Origin: Metallyticus violacea | Lineage: Eukaryota > Arthropoda > Insecta > Mantodea > Metallyticidae | Assembly (NCBI GenBank): GCA_030762175.1 | Contig: CM060833.1 | Location: 66,522,001-66,586,000 of the forward strand | DNA length: 64,000 nucleotides | Direction of reading: 5' to 3' | Part shown: positions 50,175 to 63,489 of the stretch, piece after piece | Numbering within the stretch: position 1 is the first letter of the stretch | How the letters are laid out: the number at the start of each line of letters is the position of its first letter | Made by a program: the position numbers and the translations under genes | The notes under the pieces: generated by a model | Seen by the model: only the letters and a program-made list of their open reading frames with translations | The model's database searches: none | What the model was told of the DNA's origin: nothing

Positions 50175-52779
50175 GGTTGACTGGTGTTGAATGAATATGA
50201 ATTTTGAAGCCAGGATAAGAAAGGGAAGCGGAGATAGCAGCCTCTGATGCTTCTCTCTAGTCTCTAGTTCTCTACACTTCTCAATGAAATATGTTCCTGA
50301 CATTTAGTTTCTAGATTTCTTCAGTCCTTACAAAAATCTTATACATCAAGATAGTACGACTCCAGACTATGACATTTACAGTCGAACCAACTTTTTGAAA
50401 CTTCAGTTATTTCCCATTCTCGTTTGACACATTTCACAACATATTCAAGTACGCTTAAAGAAACCGGAATACAATAATGAATGGGATTCGTTCCAAACGC
50501 CTGCACAATTCTACTTTGATATGGAGCGTAGCAGATTTGCTATTTATGAAATGTGTTCAATATAATCAGCGTTCTGTTTTGGTCACACTCGTTTCTTACA
50601 TTTTGTAGTCTTTTATCGGTATTTTTATCAGTACATAGTTTTCATTTCTATCAATATATTTACTACTGTAGTATTTCATTGATATTTTTACATTATAGTC
50701 AGATTTCTTTATTTGTATGTAGTTTCATGAGTCTACGTAATTTTACACTTCGTGAGGCTCCCTTGTAAGCCTGCTGAGATTCTGATGTTCACTACTGCTG
50801 GCTCAAATACTAAAGGTTATCAAGGCTAACCAGGCCACTACTAAATCTAACCTAACAGTTTACATGAACTAGAATGTCTAATCGATGCTTTTAAATTTGT
50901 AAATAAGATTAAATATATCTATTCTTACTTCTGCATTGTTGCCAGAGTATCTATAACAAACATTTTCTGAGTTTCTTGAAGAAAAGATACTGTGCATCAC
51001 TGTGTTACAAAAAGTTCAAACCGCTGAAGTGTCTTTATTTGAGCTACTTAATTAATTTTATTTGAATATATTCCCTGTTGTTCAAAATCTTTCAAATTAA
51101 ATTCATTGCATTGTAATGTTACGTTGATAATGAAAATGCTGATAAACATTGGCTATTTAATAAACATGTGATGAAAAATTAGCACATTTAAGGCTTAACT
51201 ATGAACTATTTTAGCTAATTTGTTAATTAAAGACGCGGCTTGGAATACAAGAGTGCGTTGTTAACTTTAGTTTATTATAATGTTCCACCTAAAATATCCA
51301 GTCATTCAGTATCTCACAAATAGTTCAGTCAAATATAACGCATTTATATAAGCTTTCATTTTTTTATTGTCTACAATGGGACACCATAGAGGTATCTTTT
51401 GCACTGTTCTCACGATGACTATACATAGCAGTTGATAAGATCAGAAAAGAGCAAGGCGTTGCCGGTGAACCCAAAAGAGAACTTTTCAATGTTGAATAAT
51501 AAAATAGAAAACACTTTCCACATATACCTGATACTTAACTGGTGTTGAAGATATACACTTACTTGAGGTTTTAGCTCAAGTAAATTAGTATGAATTAGAG
51601 AGGGATTAGGCAGTACCTAGGCTACAGTTTTGTGCAGCTGAATCGATTGGGTCTATAGGGCATAATGAATCCCTGCGTGCCGTTCCACGAAGAATCTTGG
51701 AGAAGGCCTCCTGAATCGAGAGCCCTGATTATAATTTGTTGAAGTAGCGAATCAGAACCGTGACAATATTTTCACGATACCCGTCAAAACGGTGCCAATC
51801 CTTACAAACACCATTTAAAGCCATCAGAGGTAACGTTCCATTGGGACACAGAACTTATAACTTCATCCGTTTTACTAAAGTTCTGATGTTAGGAATAAAA
51901 TCTATTTCATGTAATGCAACTCAACAACCTAAATTTAATAATTAGTACATTACTGTCTTCTGAATTTTACCACAAAATACAAAACCGCTGAAGATGAATT
52001 TAGATAAGTACGCGAGTAATTGCTTAGACTTTTTTATTTTAAAATATGCTGTTATTTGAACATTTTCTAAATACTCTTCATTTTATTCTATCTCAATGGT
52101 TCAAGTTTGGATAAGACTTGCATTACTAAGAGGAATTCTTACGTATTGATACATCTAATTACTTGGGTCGCCTTATTAGACATCTTTAAAGTCTAACGAA
52201 GTGGTTGTTTTAATTTTGATAACAAGTCATGAATATATAGAATCGTGTTTAACTGCAACACATAAACTTCATGTAAAGCATATCACATTTAATCCAGGTA
52301 TTTTCTTTGCAAATTATATTTTCTAATGTATGATCGTTAACCATTTCGCAAGATTCCATTAGAGCTATTTCTTTCTTCCGTTTTTAGGAGAGGGACAATT
52401 TGGTCTGTAAATATTATACTCAACATTCTCAACAAAGTCTGGTTGACAATGCGAAATCAGAACAATTACAATATCCTATCGGCAGCGCATGCGCACGGTG
52501 TAAAACTTAGGAAATTGCCCTCGAAAATGTTTTATGATGGAGAAGTATCTCTGGAGTCTAAATTATATTAGTTTAATGTTCGCAGATGATTAAACAATGT
52601 TGAATTTAAAAGACAATGATCGGATACCTGTGCATACCCCGGCTAAACAGTAAAGAATCATGTTCTCCAAATTTCCATAAAAAAGTAATGGGATTTAATG
52701 CAAAAGACTCGATAAGATAAAACAAAATTAATACTTAATGGCACCATTCTGAAACAAGTACACCAAATTAACACTCTCT
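50175..52779. other. No recognised gene
   Basis: AT-rich. The region 51.65-51.87 kb is somewhat GC-richer, without a recognisable motif. Confidence 0.5.
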
Positions 52780-53430
52780 TCTTCTAATGACTTTCCTACT
52801 GAAATCTTGTAGTTCATTCGGAATCTTTCTGTGCAGTACAATTTGAATGGGGCTGCTGGTTGGTGTCAAGTTTTCTACAGGTGAGATGGTGGTCAGCGTT
52901 GCTGGCTGCAGGCAAAGTTGCATTTCTCTATTTTACAAAGATGTTCTGTAAGACAGCCAAGCCCTGTTGCTATAGCTTCTTTCCATGATTTACGTTTATT
53001 GGCTGCCCATTCTTCTTCTATTTTGACCAATGGTTTTTCCTTGATGTTATTTAAGGTGATGTATCCATCATGTTTGGAAGCTCTTTTCTAAGAAGTGTCT
53101 TGATTTCTTGAACGCCTAGAAGTTTGTTTCAGTGAGGATTGTTTCTTTTTTTGCCAGAGATCTGCATTTCATTACTATATGAGCTGTATTTCTACATGTT
53201 AAAGCCTAAGTAAATGGGTTTCTTTATTTCTTGTTTTGTGCTTAATTTTGCTGTTTGATTGGAAGAAATTACTTGCATAAGAGATTTTGAATGGACTAGG
53301 GTAACTGTAAAGCCGTTGTGTGAGAGAAAATAGGATTGCCTGCCACTTCCCCTCAAAAAGTATTATGACCAACTGCCGCGTACTTCTTCTGTTATAAGCG
53401 AGCCGTCAGTGCAGTACACACCCTCAACTA
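52780..53430 (-). pseudogene. Possible LINE RNase H relic
   Basis: On the minus strand, IVEGVYCTDGSLITEEVRGS (about 53.42-53.36 kb) resembles the start of a LINE RNase H domain, in which the Asp of TDGS is catalytic. The remainder (to about 52.8 kb) is open in patches, such as WAANKRKSWKEAIATG, but matches nothing securely. Inside it, GGTCAGCGTTGCTGGCTGCA (about 52892) resembles a tRNA-derived SINE head. Confidence 0.35.
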
Positions 53431-53654
53431 TTTTCCTGAGAGATATCTGAGGAATTGAGGGTTTTCAATGTTAATAGTTTCAAATTTTCAATTGAATACT
53501 TCTAAGATATATTATTATAATGGGCCCTCTTGCATACATAATTGTTTAATTTATAACTGAATATTAACTGTCTAGATTTTAATTAGGTCTATACAAACAC
53601 CAAGACATTGAAACAAAACCATAATTGATTCAAAGCTATGTGGCACAATAAAAC

Positions 53655-53930
53655 GGCTGGTCCTGGTTGTGTAGTGCCTTGTCTTCTAAACCCAAGATCG
53701 TGGGTTCAAACCCGGCCAGGATCGATGGATTTTTTCGGGCGTAAAAATTTTAAGTATGGGTTCCTTCAGAAGGGAGATGAAGCCATGGTCCCATACCGTA
53801 GATTTACAGCATGTAAAAGAACCTTAAGCCTGAAAGAAGAGGCCCCTGAGCAAAATTAGTCGGCCGTTTCACGCCTTGAATTGAACGGAACGCTGATCAC
53901 CTGAGATGTTAAAGAGCGTTTGTAAATAAA
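53655..53930 (+). repeat. SINE-A copy, diverged
   Basis: Head GGCTGGTCCTGGTTGTGTAG at the left, with a short deletion in the anticodon-side sequence. B box GGGTTCAAACCC; the tail AAAGAGCGTTTGTAAATAAA is at the right. It stands tail-to-tail with the LINE at 53995-56515. Confidence 0.92.
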
Positions 53931-53994
53931 CCAAATCAAAACTCAACAGCGATAAAATGTTTCCTTTATATAAAATAAGAAAGGATACATTATC

Positions 53995-56515
53995 ATATAC
54001 AATAACGGTTTAGACCATGAGGGCTGTTCCGTTTCCACATAATAGACAATTTGTCTTTCCAACACTTTCGAGGGCGTCCAATATCTTGCCGTTCTATAGG
54101 TTTATAGTCATTTTCTATTTTGGGGATGCGATTGTGATCTATTCTATTTACATAGTCATGCCATTCTAATGTGGGTTTATCGGTTTTTTTTCTTTGATGC
54201 TTGTAATTGCAAGTTCTTCACGGATATCAGAATTTTGTTTATAATATACCATATTATGTGCTAATAGTCTCAATAATCTGATTTCTGCGGCTTTTATCTT
54301 TTGATTTTGCTTATTAGGTTTCTGAGCCATAGAGTAGTAATTGTATGGCTAAGACTTTGCAAAATTTGAAAACAGTATCTTTTCTAACTTTTCCACTTGC
54401 TGCTCGAATTTGGGTAATTTAATCCTTGTATAGATGTAAGTTACATTACAACCTAAATAATAAAATGTATTTACTTAATTCATTTTTGTTCCGAGTGGAG
54501 TTTCCCCCCAAAATTTCATTATGTTTGTCTTTTTAAACCATGATATTTAATTTTTTTTTAACCATGTTGTCCAGATATAGAGCTTAGATACAGATCCCTT
54601 ATGTTGAAATACAACTTGGTCGTTGGTAAAAAGTCGAATGTTTACAGATATGTCCTATAAAATTAAAAAAATAGTTTTGATTGCCATACTCTGGTAATCG
54701 CGTCAATACATGAAACAAAATTGGTGGCAATGCACACCCCTGTCGCACATCTCCATTAATATTTCTACTACTGATGCTCACTCCTTTATTTGTTTTTACT
54801 TTTATTCTCGTGTCTGCATATAAACGTTATATTTCTCTGAGTAGAAGTTGCTGGATACGACTTGATCTTAAAATTTCCCATCATTTCGAGCGGCAGGGCG
54901 TATCGAAGGCTTTTTGATAGTCGATAAAGTGATATAAGTGGGGATATTAAATTCTCTGTGTTTCTCTCTCAATTGGTTCACGGGAAAAACAGTCCATACA
55001 TGATCTTCTTTGTTTGAAAAGTACTTTGTATAATATCCAGAATTCAACAAACACATTCCTCTGTTGTAGGAGCATATTTGCCGATTTTCTTTCTTAAATA
55101 TTGGGATTATAATAACTTCTTGCCATTCCTCTGGTATATGATATTTCCAACATATAATGATAAAATCTATATAAAATGTTTCAGGGGAGTATTTGAATAA
55201 TTCTATATTTATTTGGTCTGTCCCCTGTGTTTTGCAATTTTAATGTCATATACAATTCATTCATTGGTAAAGGTGTGTTGGTTCGTTATTTATTGCTAAT
55301 TTTTCATTGCCATTTTCTTTTTCGGCTGTCCATAATTTCTATTAGTAGTCCAACCACTTGGATTCAGTTGTACATAATATTTTTCAATTATTTCAAGATT
55401 TTTAATATCTTAAATGCTCGTTTGTTTTCTATGTACGTCATGTTCAATATCTGCTATTAATTTTTCCCAATTTTTCCTTTTTTCTCTTGCTTTTTTTTAC
55501 TATGGCTGCCTGTCGTTTGCAATTAATGTGATCTTCTAATGAACTGTAGCTCAAATATTTCAAATACACCTGTTTTTTCTCTTTTATTATATCATTTCAA
55601 TCTTCATTCCCAAAGTACAAATATCCGTTTTTTTTTTTTCGTTTTCTTCTTTTACCCAATACTTCAGCTACTGATTTAATTAGTAGCTTCTGTATTTACC
55701 CCCACTCTTAATTTAGGTTGCTAGGTATGGGCGTATTGTTAGCAACTTACTGATTTTTTGTTAAAGTTCACTTATACTTTCATCCATTAACTTTAAAACT
55801 TTCTTTTGGAAATATTGGCACTCTATTTGTTGGCTTTAGCCATCTGTTAGGCAAGGCTACTTTGGAAATCAGCAGATAATGATCGGAGTTTATATCATAT
55901 CCTCTATAAAATCGGGTATAAGGCACTATTTTCTTATTGGTAATTATATAAGAGATACTGCCCCTCCTGCCTCTGTGGGTCATTATGCCTGAAAAATGTG
56001 TTTGTTATCTTAAGTTCGTTCAATTAAATGCTTATCTTTATTATAGGAAGTTTGTTCTCCATAAGTGTTTCCAGATGTTTGCTTATGAAACTATTACCTA
56101 CCTTAGCAATGATAGCATGGTTTCACGTTATCTGCTAATTGTATTTAAATTTGTTTGAAGTCCATTATCAAATTCAGCTATTTCACCCTTTTTGGAGCAT
56201 ATACACGTAATACTATAGAGTTCCCTTTCCTGTCTAATATTCAAGTTGGATTAACCGTTCATTTGTAAGAGTGCATTTATTTCTTAGTATTTTTTGGATT
56301 GGTAGAACAACTCCAGCTGCTGCTCTCTTTTATTTATCTACTTCACTGAATATCACAATATAAAATTTTAATTGCAAAGAGCCTCTTAGCTTATTCTTCG
56401 TTTTGGATATTATGGTTATATCTACTTTTGCTCCTTTCAATTCCTTTTCCAATTCCATTTTTTGTATAAGATTCCCTTAGCATTCCAGACAAATTTCTTA
56501 GTCCTATCCTTGCTT
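53995..56515 (-). pseudogene. LINE ORF2 (endonuclease + reverse transcriptase), inactive
   Basis: From right to left: an endonuclease start with SKSRYNHNIQNEE and a VYAPK strand (about 56.45-56.18 kb); the endonuclease end GYDINSDHYLLIS with the catalytic Asp-His pair (about 55.91-55.86 kb); the reverse-transcriptase block FIDYQKAFDTP (about 54.93-54.90 kb), whose Asp is the first catalytic acid; GDVRQGCALPPILFHV (about 54.76-54.71 kb), the fingers-palm motif; and the C-terminal IENDYKPIERQDIGRPRKCW (about 54.12-54.06 kb). The YADD-type box is not readable. The order endonuclease-RT without RNase H, and the GRPRK tail, suggest an RTE- or Jockey-like LINE; the clade is unproven. Many stops and frame changes. 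Confidence 0.85.
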
Positions 56516-56686
56516 GGGTCGTCATAGAAAAAGCAGTACGGTCATTATTTACCTAGAGATTACGAGTGAGAATAGTTTTTCACGATCGGGTTACCAGCCC
56601 AGTAGAACAGGATACACTGATGAAATTTTATACAGTGATGATAGTCCTGCATTAATTAGTTCCGAGCGCTGGATCTTAACAAATAA

Positions 56687-57585
56687 GAGGGCTAGTCAAA
56701 AAAGGCTGAGAGTTATTTATTTCATTGCGCGCAGCAAAGAAACATTGTTGAAAAATGTTGTATGATGAAAACGAACCAGTTCTGACTGGTGGATAAAAAC
56801 AGAAGTTTGCTGGCGCAAGCGTCTGTAAACAAGGGACAAGCAAACTACGTCAATTCGCCAGACGCCTACATACAAGATGGAATTAATTCGTGAAGAGCAA
56901 TGTGCTGCATTGAAGTTTTGCTTCCGTTTGCAGAAATCCGGCATGGGAACGTATAGATTGTTGCAGGAGACACATGGTGATGATGTTCTAACACAATCCA
57001 CAGCATTTCGATGGTTCAAGGAATTTAAGGAGAACAACAAAGGCGGTCTAGGCGCTCCAGCAACAGTAGTAAACAAAACCATGATAAACACAGGGGATGC
57101 CATTGTTCGTAAAGACCGACAGATAACAAATGACAGACTTGCAGACATGTGACACATTTCCCATGCCAGTACATTTTCGATTCTGTATGATCACTTGAGC
57201 ATGAGACGCGTTTGTGCAAATGGGTTCCAAGATTACTGACTCATGAACAGAAGATGGTGCAAGTAGGAAGTGTTTAGGGAACTTCGAATGTGTTCCCCAT
57301 CCTCTATACTCCCCAGACTTAGTCTCCGTGAATTTTATCTCTGCCTGTGTGAAAAAGGAGCTAAGAGGGAGCGTTTTGGTACTTCCGAGACCGTCGCGAA
57401 AAAAAGGTTGAGGCGGTTTTAAAGATTTCAAAAGATGGCTTCCAGCACGTGTTCCAGGTCAGGCAGACGCGTTGGGCAAAGTTCATCCAACTCAAGGGAG
57501 AATACTTGAAAAAGACCGCACCAATCTGGACGGAACCTAGTGTATTTCATCCGTTAAAACAAAGTCTCAGTCTTTTTGACCAGTC
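56687..57585 (+). pseudogene. Mariner element (family M1) with both terminal repeats
   Basis: The left end GGCTAGTCAAAAAAGGCTGA (from 56690) and the right end, read as complement GACTGGTCAAAAAGACTGAG (57585-57566), form matching inverted termini. Inside, the first ORF starts MELIREEQCAALKFCFRLQK (56877), the N-terminal helix-turn-helix. It runs through TAFRWFKEFKENN and AIVRKDRQITNDRLADM to a stop at 57150-57152. Beyond it, MRRVCANGFQD, the deletion-joined YSPDLVSVNF-like block (about 57.31-57.34 kb), and KDGFQHVF (about 57.43-57.46 kb) mark the C-terminal part. Most of the catalytic domain is deleted, giving a non-autonomous 0.9-kb element. Confidence 0.9.
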
Positions 57586-58547
57586 AGAAAACATAAACAG
57601 CAGAAACGAACTTTTAAAGACCAGCAGAGGGTGATAGACATTGATAAAATTCAAATCCGAGAAATTTTATTAGAACTTAAAACATTCAGTTTCCAAAGTA
57701 ACCGAGAATATTTTAAATATGTTTTAAGAACGAATTCAAGCTGCCCTCCATGTGTATTCTTTATTAAAATCCAAAAGACGGAAATAGAAGTCAAGGATGC
57801 CCTGAAAGGCGATGAAGAGACCATCTTGTGTATATTGGAGCCAGAACCGGTCACACGTGCTTAATCCATGAGGTCGATGAAGGAAACAAAGCAAAATAAC
57901 GAGGTAATCAAGCTAATGACTAAGGATAAAGTGCTATAATGTAGGTAACCAAGAATAAAGTTAAATAAGGCAATATATGAACATGCTCGAAAGTATAGCG
58001 TGGGAGGTAATTATTATACAGGGTTAGTCTTATGTCTGGCAACTTCTAAATGACTTTTAAAGCATGGCGTTCATTGAAACGAAACGCAGTATTCGAGAGT
58101 CGTCATATATTGGGAAGATATAATCGATTTTCCGCTACCCCCAGGATGCTAGGCAATTCTTTTAAATTTGAGTACCAATTATATGTTTTATATTTTCGAA
58201 TGAAGTTCTTTTTCTCTACCAAAAATAATTATACACTCAATACACTGGTTCCCTACTCATGCTGGAATCAAATTACTTGTATTTCGATTTGATCTAAATA
58301 TTGTGCTCAAACTAGTATCACTTACCCGGCTCTTTTACAAATGCCTTACAATGCTTCCGTTATTTGATACTTCAGATATTCTGAAGTTTTAAAATGATCC
58401 ACCTCCCAAAAAGTCCAAAGGCAAAATGTCGGAAGACCTTCCCCTCCGTGATCTCATCTATTAATCGATCATTTGTGGGAAAATGTATATTTGGTCCACA
58501 GCGGATGAAGCTTCATCTTAATAGAAAGGCATATTATCTCTGAGTAG
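57586..58547. other. No recognised gene
   Basis: A 77-codon ORF (57631-57864) without known motif. TATACAGGGTTAGTCTTATG at 58016 looks like the start of a Tc1/mariner-type terminal repeat but has no partner nearby. Confidence 0.45.
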
Positions 58548-58815
58548 TCGGTTCCGGTGGTCTAGTCTTAACCATACTTGCTTGTAGAACCAAGATCGCG
58601 GGTTCAATTCCAGCAAGGTCGATGGATTTTTGCGGGTGTATCAGTACTTCCTTCGGAAGGGAACTAAAGATATGGATCCCGTGTCGTAGATTTACTGCAC
58701 GTAAAAGAATCTCAAGTCTGAAAGAAGAGACCTCTGTGCAAAATTAATCGGCCGACAGGCTCTGAATTGAATGGGACGCTGATGAGCTGAGATATTAAAG
58801 AGTGTCCGTAAATAA
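58548..58815 (+). repeat. SINE-A copy
   Basis: Head GTCGGTTCCGGTGGTCTAGT, B box GGGTTCAATTCC, body shortened by a deletion in the TAAGTATGGC region, tail followed by A-rich sequence to about 58850. No target duplication was identified. Confidence 0.92.
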
Positions 58816-58850
58816 ACCAAATATAAAAAAACCAAATAAAAATAAAACTC

Positions 58851-61661
58851 TTCGGTCGACTGGATTGGGAGAAAAAGAACTATGGCTTCTAGAGTGCGAT
58901 TCTGAAGTAACTCAGCCAAACATCGAATTTATCTGGTAACTGCATCCATCAGTTTTGTCTGATCGGTTGTATCTGTTGATCTGTTGACAAATCCATTCAA
59001 ATACCGCACAATTAGGCTGAGAAAACTTGAGTTGCTGTTCATAAGTTCCATCTCGAATTCGCAACATTGGCTTTTTCGTCAAAATCTTCTTTTGAAGTTC
59101 CTGCAAAAGATGGTCATTGATGGTTGTCCATTTTAAGCATTTTCATCATGGAACTTTGACGACGTTTATTCTAACATTAATTTCGTAGTCTAAACTTTTA
59201 GATTTTTTTCTTATGGAAAAGAACATGCAAATGAGTATTCTCATTGCTTGCGCTTAAAGAGCAACCTGCTTGGTTAACTCTTCAGTGAATGTTTGTAATC
59301 TGTAAATGAAGAATTTTACTTTCCTCCTTCTAGTTTCAGTGAATTTCTTTGTGATCTTTGTCCTTGGTGCTTATTATTTAGTAAATAACTATCTCTCGAT
59401 GAGATCTTTACTTGACGCTTTTGTCACTTGTGCACTCATAATGTTTGTGTAAGTTTGAATGGCCGTTTTTCATTTGAAAATTATAAATTGTATCTAAGAT
59501 AGAGACTTTCAAAATGGTATAAGGATTAGGATTGCATATTACATTGATGGATTCCTTAATATAATGGGAATAATAAGAATAGTAGGTTTTGCATTAACGT
59601 AACATAGAGCTTAGCTACATATTAGAGCAATACCAAATTTTTGACTAAACCTACACATACCATAAAGAAGTAGATTACAAAATAGATAAAGAAATTAGAA
59701 ATATGAATTAAATGAACCCAGACAATTGAAAAAGAAAGGAACAGCGTTAAAGAAACGCTAGAATGCATTTAGGAAAAATCAACATAAAGTGTGACAAATG
59801 ATGAAAACTAGGAAGATATTTCTTTGTGGAAAACAGAAATCAAGACAATAGGAAGAATTAGAATATAATTTTATAATTTAATCCAAACGCAATTAATAAA
59901 CAGAACATTAACTAAAATATTACCTATACACACGCAAACAATTGACAATGTATCATTGATAAATAACAAAAAATAGAAATAGTAAATACAATATAAATAA
60001 CATACTTTTGAAGTGATGTTTAGTTGGGACATCTTAAAATTTATGATGAAATAGGAAGCAAATAATTATGCTGCTAAAAGAGGAAGAGTAAGAGCAAGAC
60101 TAAAACTTCAGAAAGAGATCCAAAATGAGTCTTTCACGTTAAAAGTGGCATCAATACTTGTGGTTACTCTGGTCGAAATGTTTTAAATTGTAACACAGCA
60201 CGTGATATCTATCCTGGCCTTGAAATTAAATGTTTTTGCAGAGAGAATACTAAGCGTTCCCTCGCTCTCCGCAGTTGAGATCGATGTGGTGGTTTCCGTG
60301 CCCATGGCAACCCAACATTGTTGCCTGTCAGTTCATCAAGCTGCTTCGTTAAAAACCCTGCTCTGTCCATAAATGTTTATTACTAAAGCTACCATGCGTA
60401 AACGTATTACTGCAGTATTTTGTGTTCACAATTATATCTCTGCAAATCTACCTTCATTACTGTGTTTATTTACTGAGATTTTGGGTATAATTAAGAACTC
60501 GGCATAGTCTCAGCATTTTATATCATTACACATTGCTGGTCAAAAAAGTGAGGTTATTCTTGTCACAACGCTTTCATTGCTTTACTACAGCGATTTCGGT
60601 TTAATTTCTTAGTTGTTTACGCCTATAAATGAGAAATTCAAATTATGGACAGTTTAGAAATTGAGTCATCATCATCTACTTAAACGGATAATGCCTAAGG
60701 TTGGTTTTGGGTTCTAATTGATCGTATGAAACATTCGACTGTAGCTACACTTAGCACCTAAAGATGACAAAGGGATAGGTGGTCAGCCCCACGTCTCTTT
60801 GCATCAAGTTAGCAAATTTTATTTATGTTCTTTTGTTCTACGGAACATATATAACGATATAGTAGTATAATGAGAAGCACGGTTGAGGAAAATTAAATAG
60901 TTTATGAATTCAGATGACAGCAATTTCAACAGTTTTGCAAATGATATGTTTTATCACAAGAAATTTATTTTATAATATAAACGGAATGTTAATATTTTTG
61001 TTAGCAGAAGATATTAGGTAACTTTATGATGAAAGTGAAATAGCTCAGGTATGAAAAGGCCGATAACCAAGAAGAAGACTGGGGGGAAACAAATGAATTG
61101 AATGTAACTCTAATGGGATTTCTTTATATATATTTGTAATATTTTTAAAACTTATTCTTCTAGTATTTTTATTTATTTTTGTTAAACAGGCATAGATTAT
61201 AAAATGACGTTATGTTCCGTTGGCTCTGTGCGCCTGTTGAAGTTGTTTTTGTATTTTACTGGGGCCATTGTAATAAACACATTCATACTACTATTTTTAT
61301 TAGTGCTAATTAGACTTGTAACAAAATAAAGCATGTTTTTTTCTTCTTTTTAAATGCGTTAAAGCTAAGCTTAAACAGAAGTTTGCTTTATGCAAGAATG
61401 GTACATGATAACAAGTTTGATAAACTTTATAATCAATACATGTAGTGAATGTTTCCTTCGATTTTAGATTTAGATTTAATATTCACTAGCATTATCAAAT
61501 GAAAAGTTTTGCGTATTTATTATAAAGAAATTATTTATTATAAACAAACTATTTAGATATCAACGAATAGAAAAACTGTCTAAGTTGTCAATACTAATCG
61601 CATATGCTCATACATTTTACACTAGGTCAGGAGCCTTTCGTTTCAAAAGACAAAAGAGAAA
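58851..61661. other. No recognised gene
   Basis: AT-rich. A GC-richer patch at about 60.24-60.36 kb (for example GTGCCCATGGCAACCCAACA) has no recognisable coding signal. Confidence 0.5.
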
Positions 61662-62546
61662 ATGTGGAGTAATAAGGAAAACGCTCTGTTGGCGCTAGTG
61701 AAGACAAATTCCTTTGCAACGACAGAAGTTTTTGTTAAAGATTCGAAACCTCGGACTACACATGCTGTTGGTACCATGAGTTCTGTGATTAAAAGGAAAA
61801 GCACAGGACGGCCATATGTATCAGATACAGATGTTGACAGAAACAGAAAGCCTTCACACGAAGCCCGCGTTAAGTCCTCGAACCGAACCAGTCGTGAAAG
61901 CACACAAATTGTGTTTGCTACAAACCTTGACGGCAAAAGACCAGATCTGTGTGGATATCCAAACGGACAGGAGAAATGAGGATTTTGACGCTACGTAGTT
62001 TTCTTCGTTCCAAGCGAGACTGCCAATCGCCACAGCATCTGAATCATCACTGAGCAGGTCATATTGCACATTTTGTTTGCTGAACACACCGTAACGAAAT
62101 AACCTTCAAGTACATTGACATGTCGCAATTACAGGAGGAGTCCGAAGCACATCTCTTCTAACAAGATGCTTCTACACCGCACCACAACAATGAAGTCGGC
62201 TTTTGAATGGCATTGTCTCACCGCTGGATTAGCCCAAATGACCAAATATTTCGTAATTGGCCACCTACCTCACCTGACCTTATTCCTTATGATGTTTTAG
62301 GTATGTAGGAGATGCTATGTGACATCTCTGCCTCGAAATCTGCCAGATCTACAATGACGTACTGCTGCTGCGGCCGAATAATGTTGACAATGCACTGCTA
62401 TCGGCTGAACATTGCAGTTGATATCGTAAACATTTGTAAATATTCCTAATTTAAGTAAACTTGAAGAGTGTTTTATCGTTGATATCACGTTTTTCTATTG
62501 TAGTTAATGCAAGGTTATTTTATTCCCCTAGAATAGCCCTGTATAG
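61662..62546 (+). pseudogene. Tc1/mariner-superfamily transposase relic
   Basis: The first ORF (MWSNKENALLALVKTNSFAT, 61662-61979) is the N-terminal part: helix-turn-helix, then KSTGRPYVSDTDVDRNRK and SSNRTSREST, equivalent to the GRP linker and second HTH of the DUF4817-associated group. After a long damaged stretch, NWPPTSPDLIPYDVLG (about 62.26-62.30 kb) is the PPRSPDLTP(C)DFFLWG block before the last catalytic acid; it is shifted in frame and followed by stops. GAATAGCCCTGTATAG (about 62532-62547) resembles the right terminal repeat. The catalytic centre between these blocks is not recognisable. Confidence 0.85.
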
Positions 62547-62801
62547 TGTAATTGAGTTGAAATAGATAAAATAAGTTGCAGAGACTTATCTGATATTTTA
62601 ATGTCTGTCCTATAGCATACTTATAATGCATTTTTACTTATTTTGTGATGTTTTCTGTATTTCTTTGCTTGCGCTCGTCCCCATTTTTTATAATTTACTT
62701 TTTTTGCTTTCTAAATTTTCTTTTGCTATCCACCGCAACAATTCGAAATTGCGGGGACCTGTTATTGTTATTGTTTAGCATATATATGTTCTTTTATTTG
62801 G

Positions 62802-63075
62802 TTTATTTACGAACGCTCTCAGGTCATCTGCATCCCATTCTATTCAGGGCGTGAAACGGCCTACAAATTTTGCTCAGAGGCCTTTTTTTATGCTTGTGGT
62901 TATTTTTCGTGCCGTAAATGTACGACACGGGACCCACGGCTTTACTTCCCTTCCGAAGGTTAAGGTTACTTAAGGTTTTTACGCCCGAAAAATCCATTCC
63001 TTCCTGACCGGGATCGAACCCGCAATCTTGGGTTTAGGAGGCAAATATGGTTACCACTACACCACCAGGACCGAC
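62802..63075 (-). repeat. SINE-A copy, near full length
   Basis: Tail at the left (TTTATTTACGAACGCTCTCA), head GTCGGTCCTGGTGGTGTAGT at the right, B box GGGTTCGATCCC. CATATATA occurs at both ends (62779-62786 and 63075-63082), a possible target duplication, though in AT-repeat sequence. Confidence 0.93.
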
Positions 63076-63489
63076 ATATATAAGTGAATCATTTAAATTT
63101 GCTCTGCAAATATTTCTCAAATGGGAGGTGCTATTGATGTGCTGCTTTTACAGAATTGAAGTTTAGTTAGGGGCTTATAATTACAGCCCATGGACAGGTG
63201 TTAATAATTATTTGAATGTGCATTTATTGAATAAATTTACATTTTTTAAATGGGACAATGTCTATTGACATCTAATAGCTAGTAACTAGAATGTCAATGG
63301 TGTTTTATGCACGATTCTATGCAAGTAGTTTACGAGCTATAGTAATATGAACGTTTTAAATATCTATATAAATATCTATCTGCCCATTTAACTGCTTAGT
63401 TACTAGGCTACGATGTTCGTATGTTTGTTTACATTTTATTTCTTTACACTGATTTTATTGGGAATTCCTTATCAGTGCTTTATGATAGT

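Noticed and set aside
53638..53859. ORFs inside SINE-A copies (also at 5.0, 18.5, 45.2 and 8.2 kb) with similar peptides
   Set aside because: The similarity comes from the shared SINE sequence. Frames break in most copies and the element is Pol III-type and non-coding.
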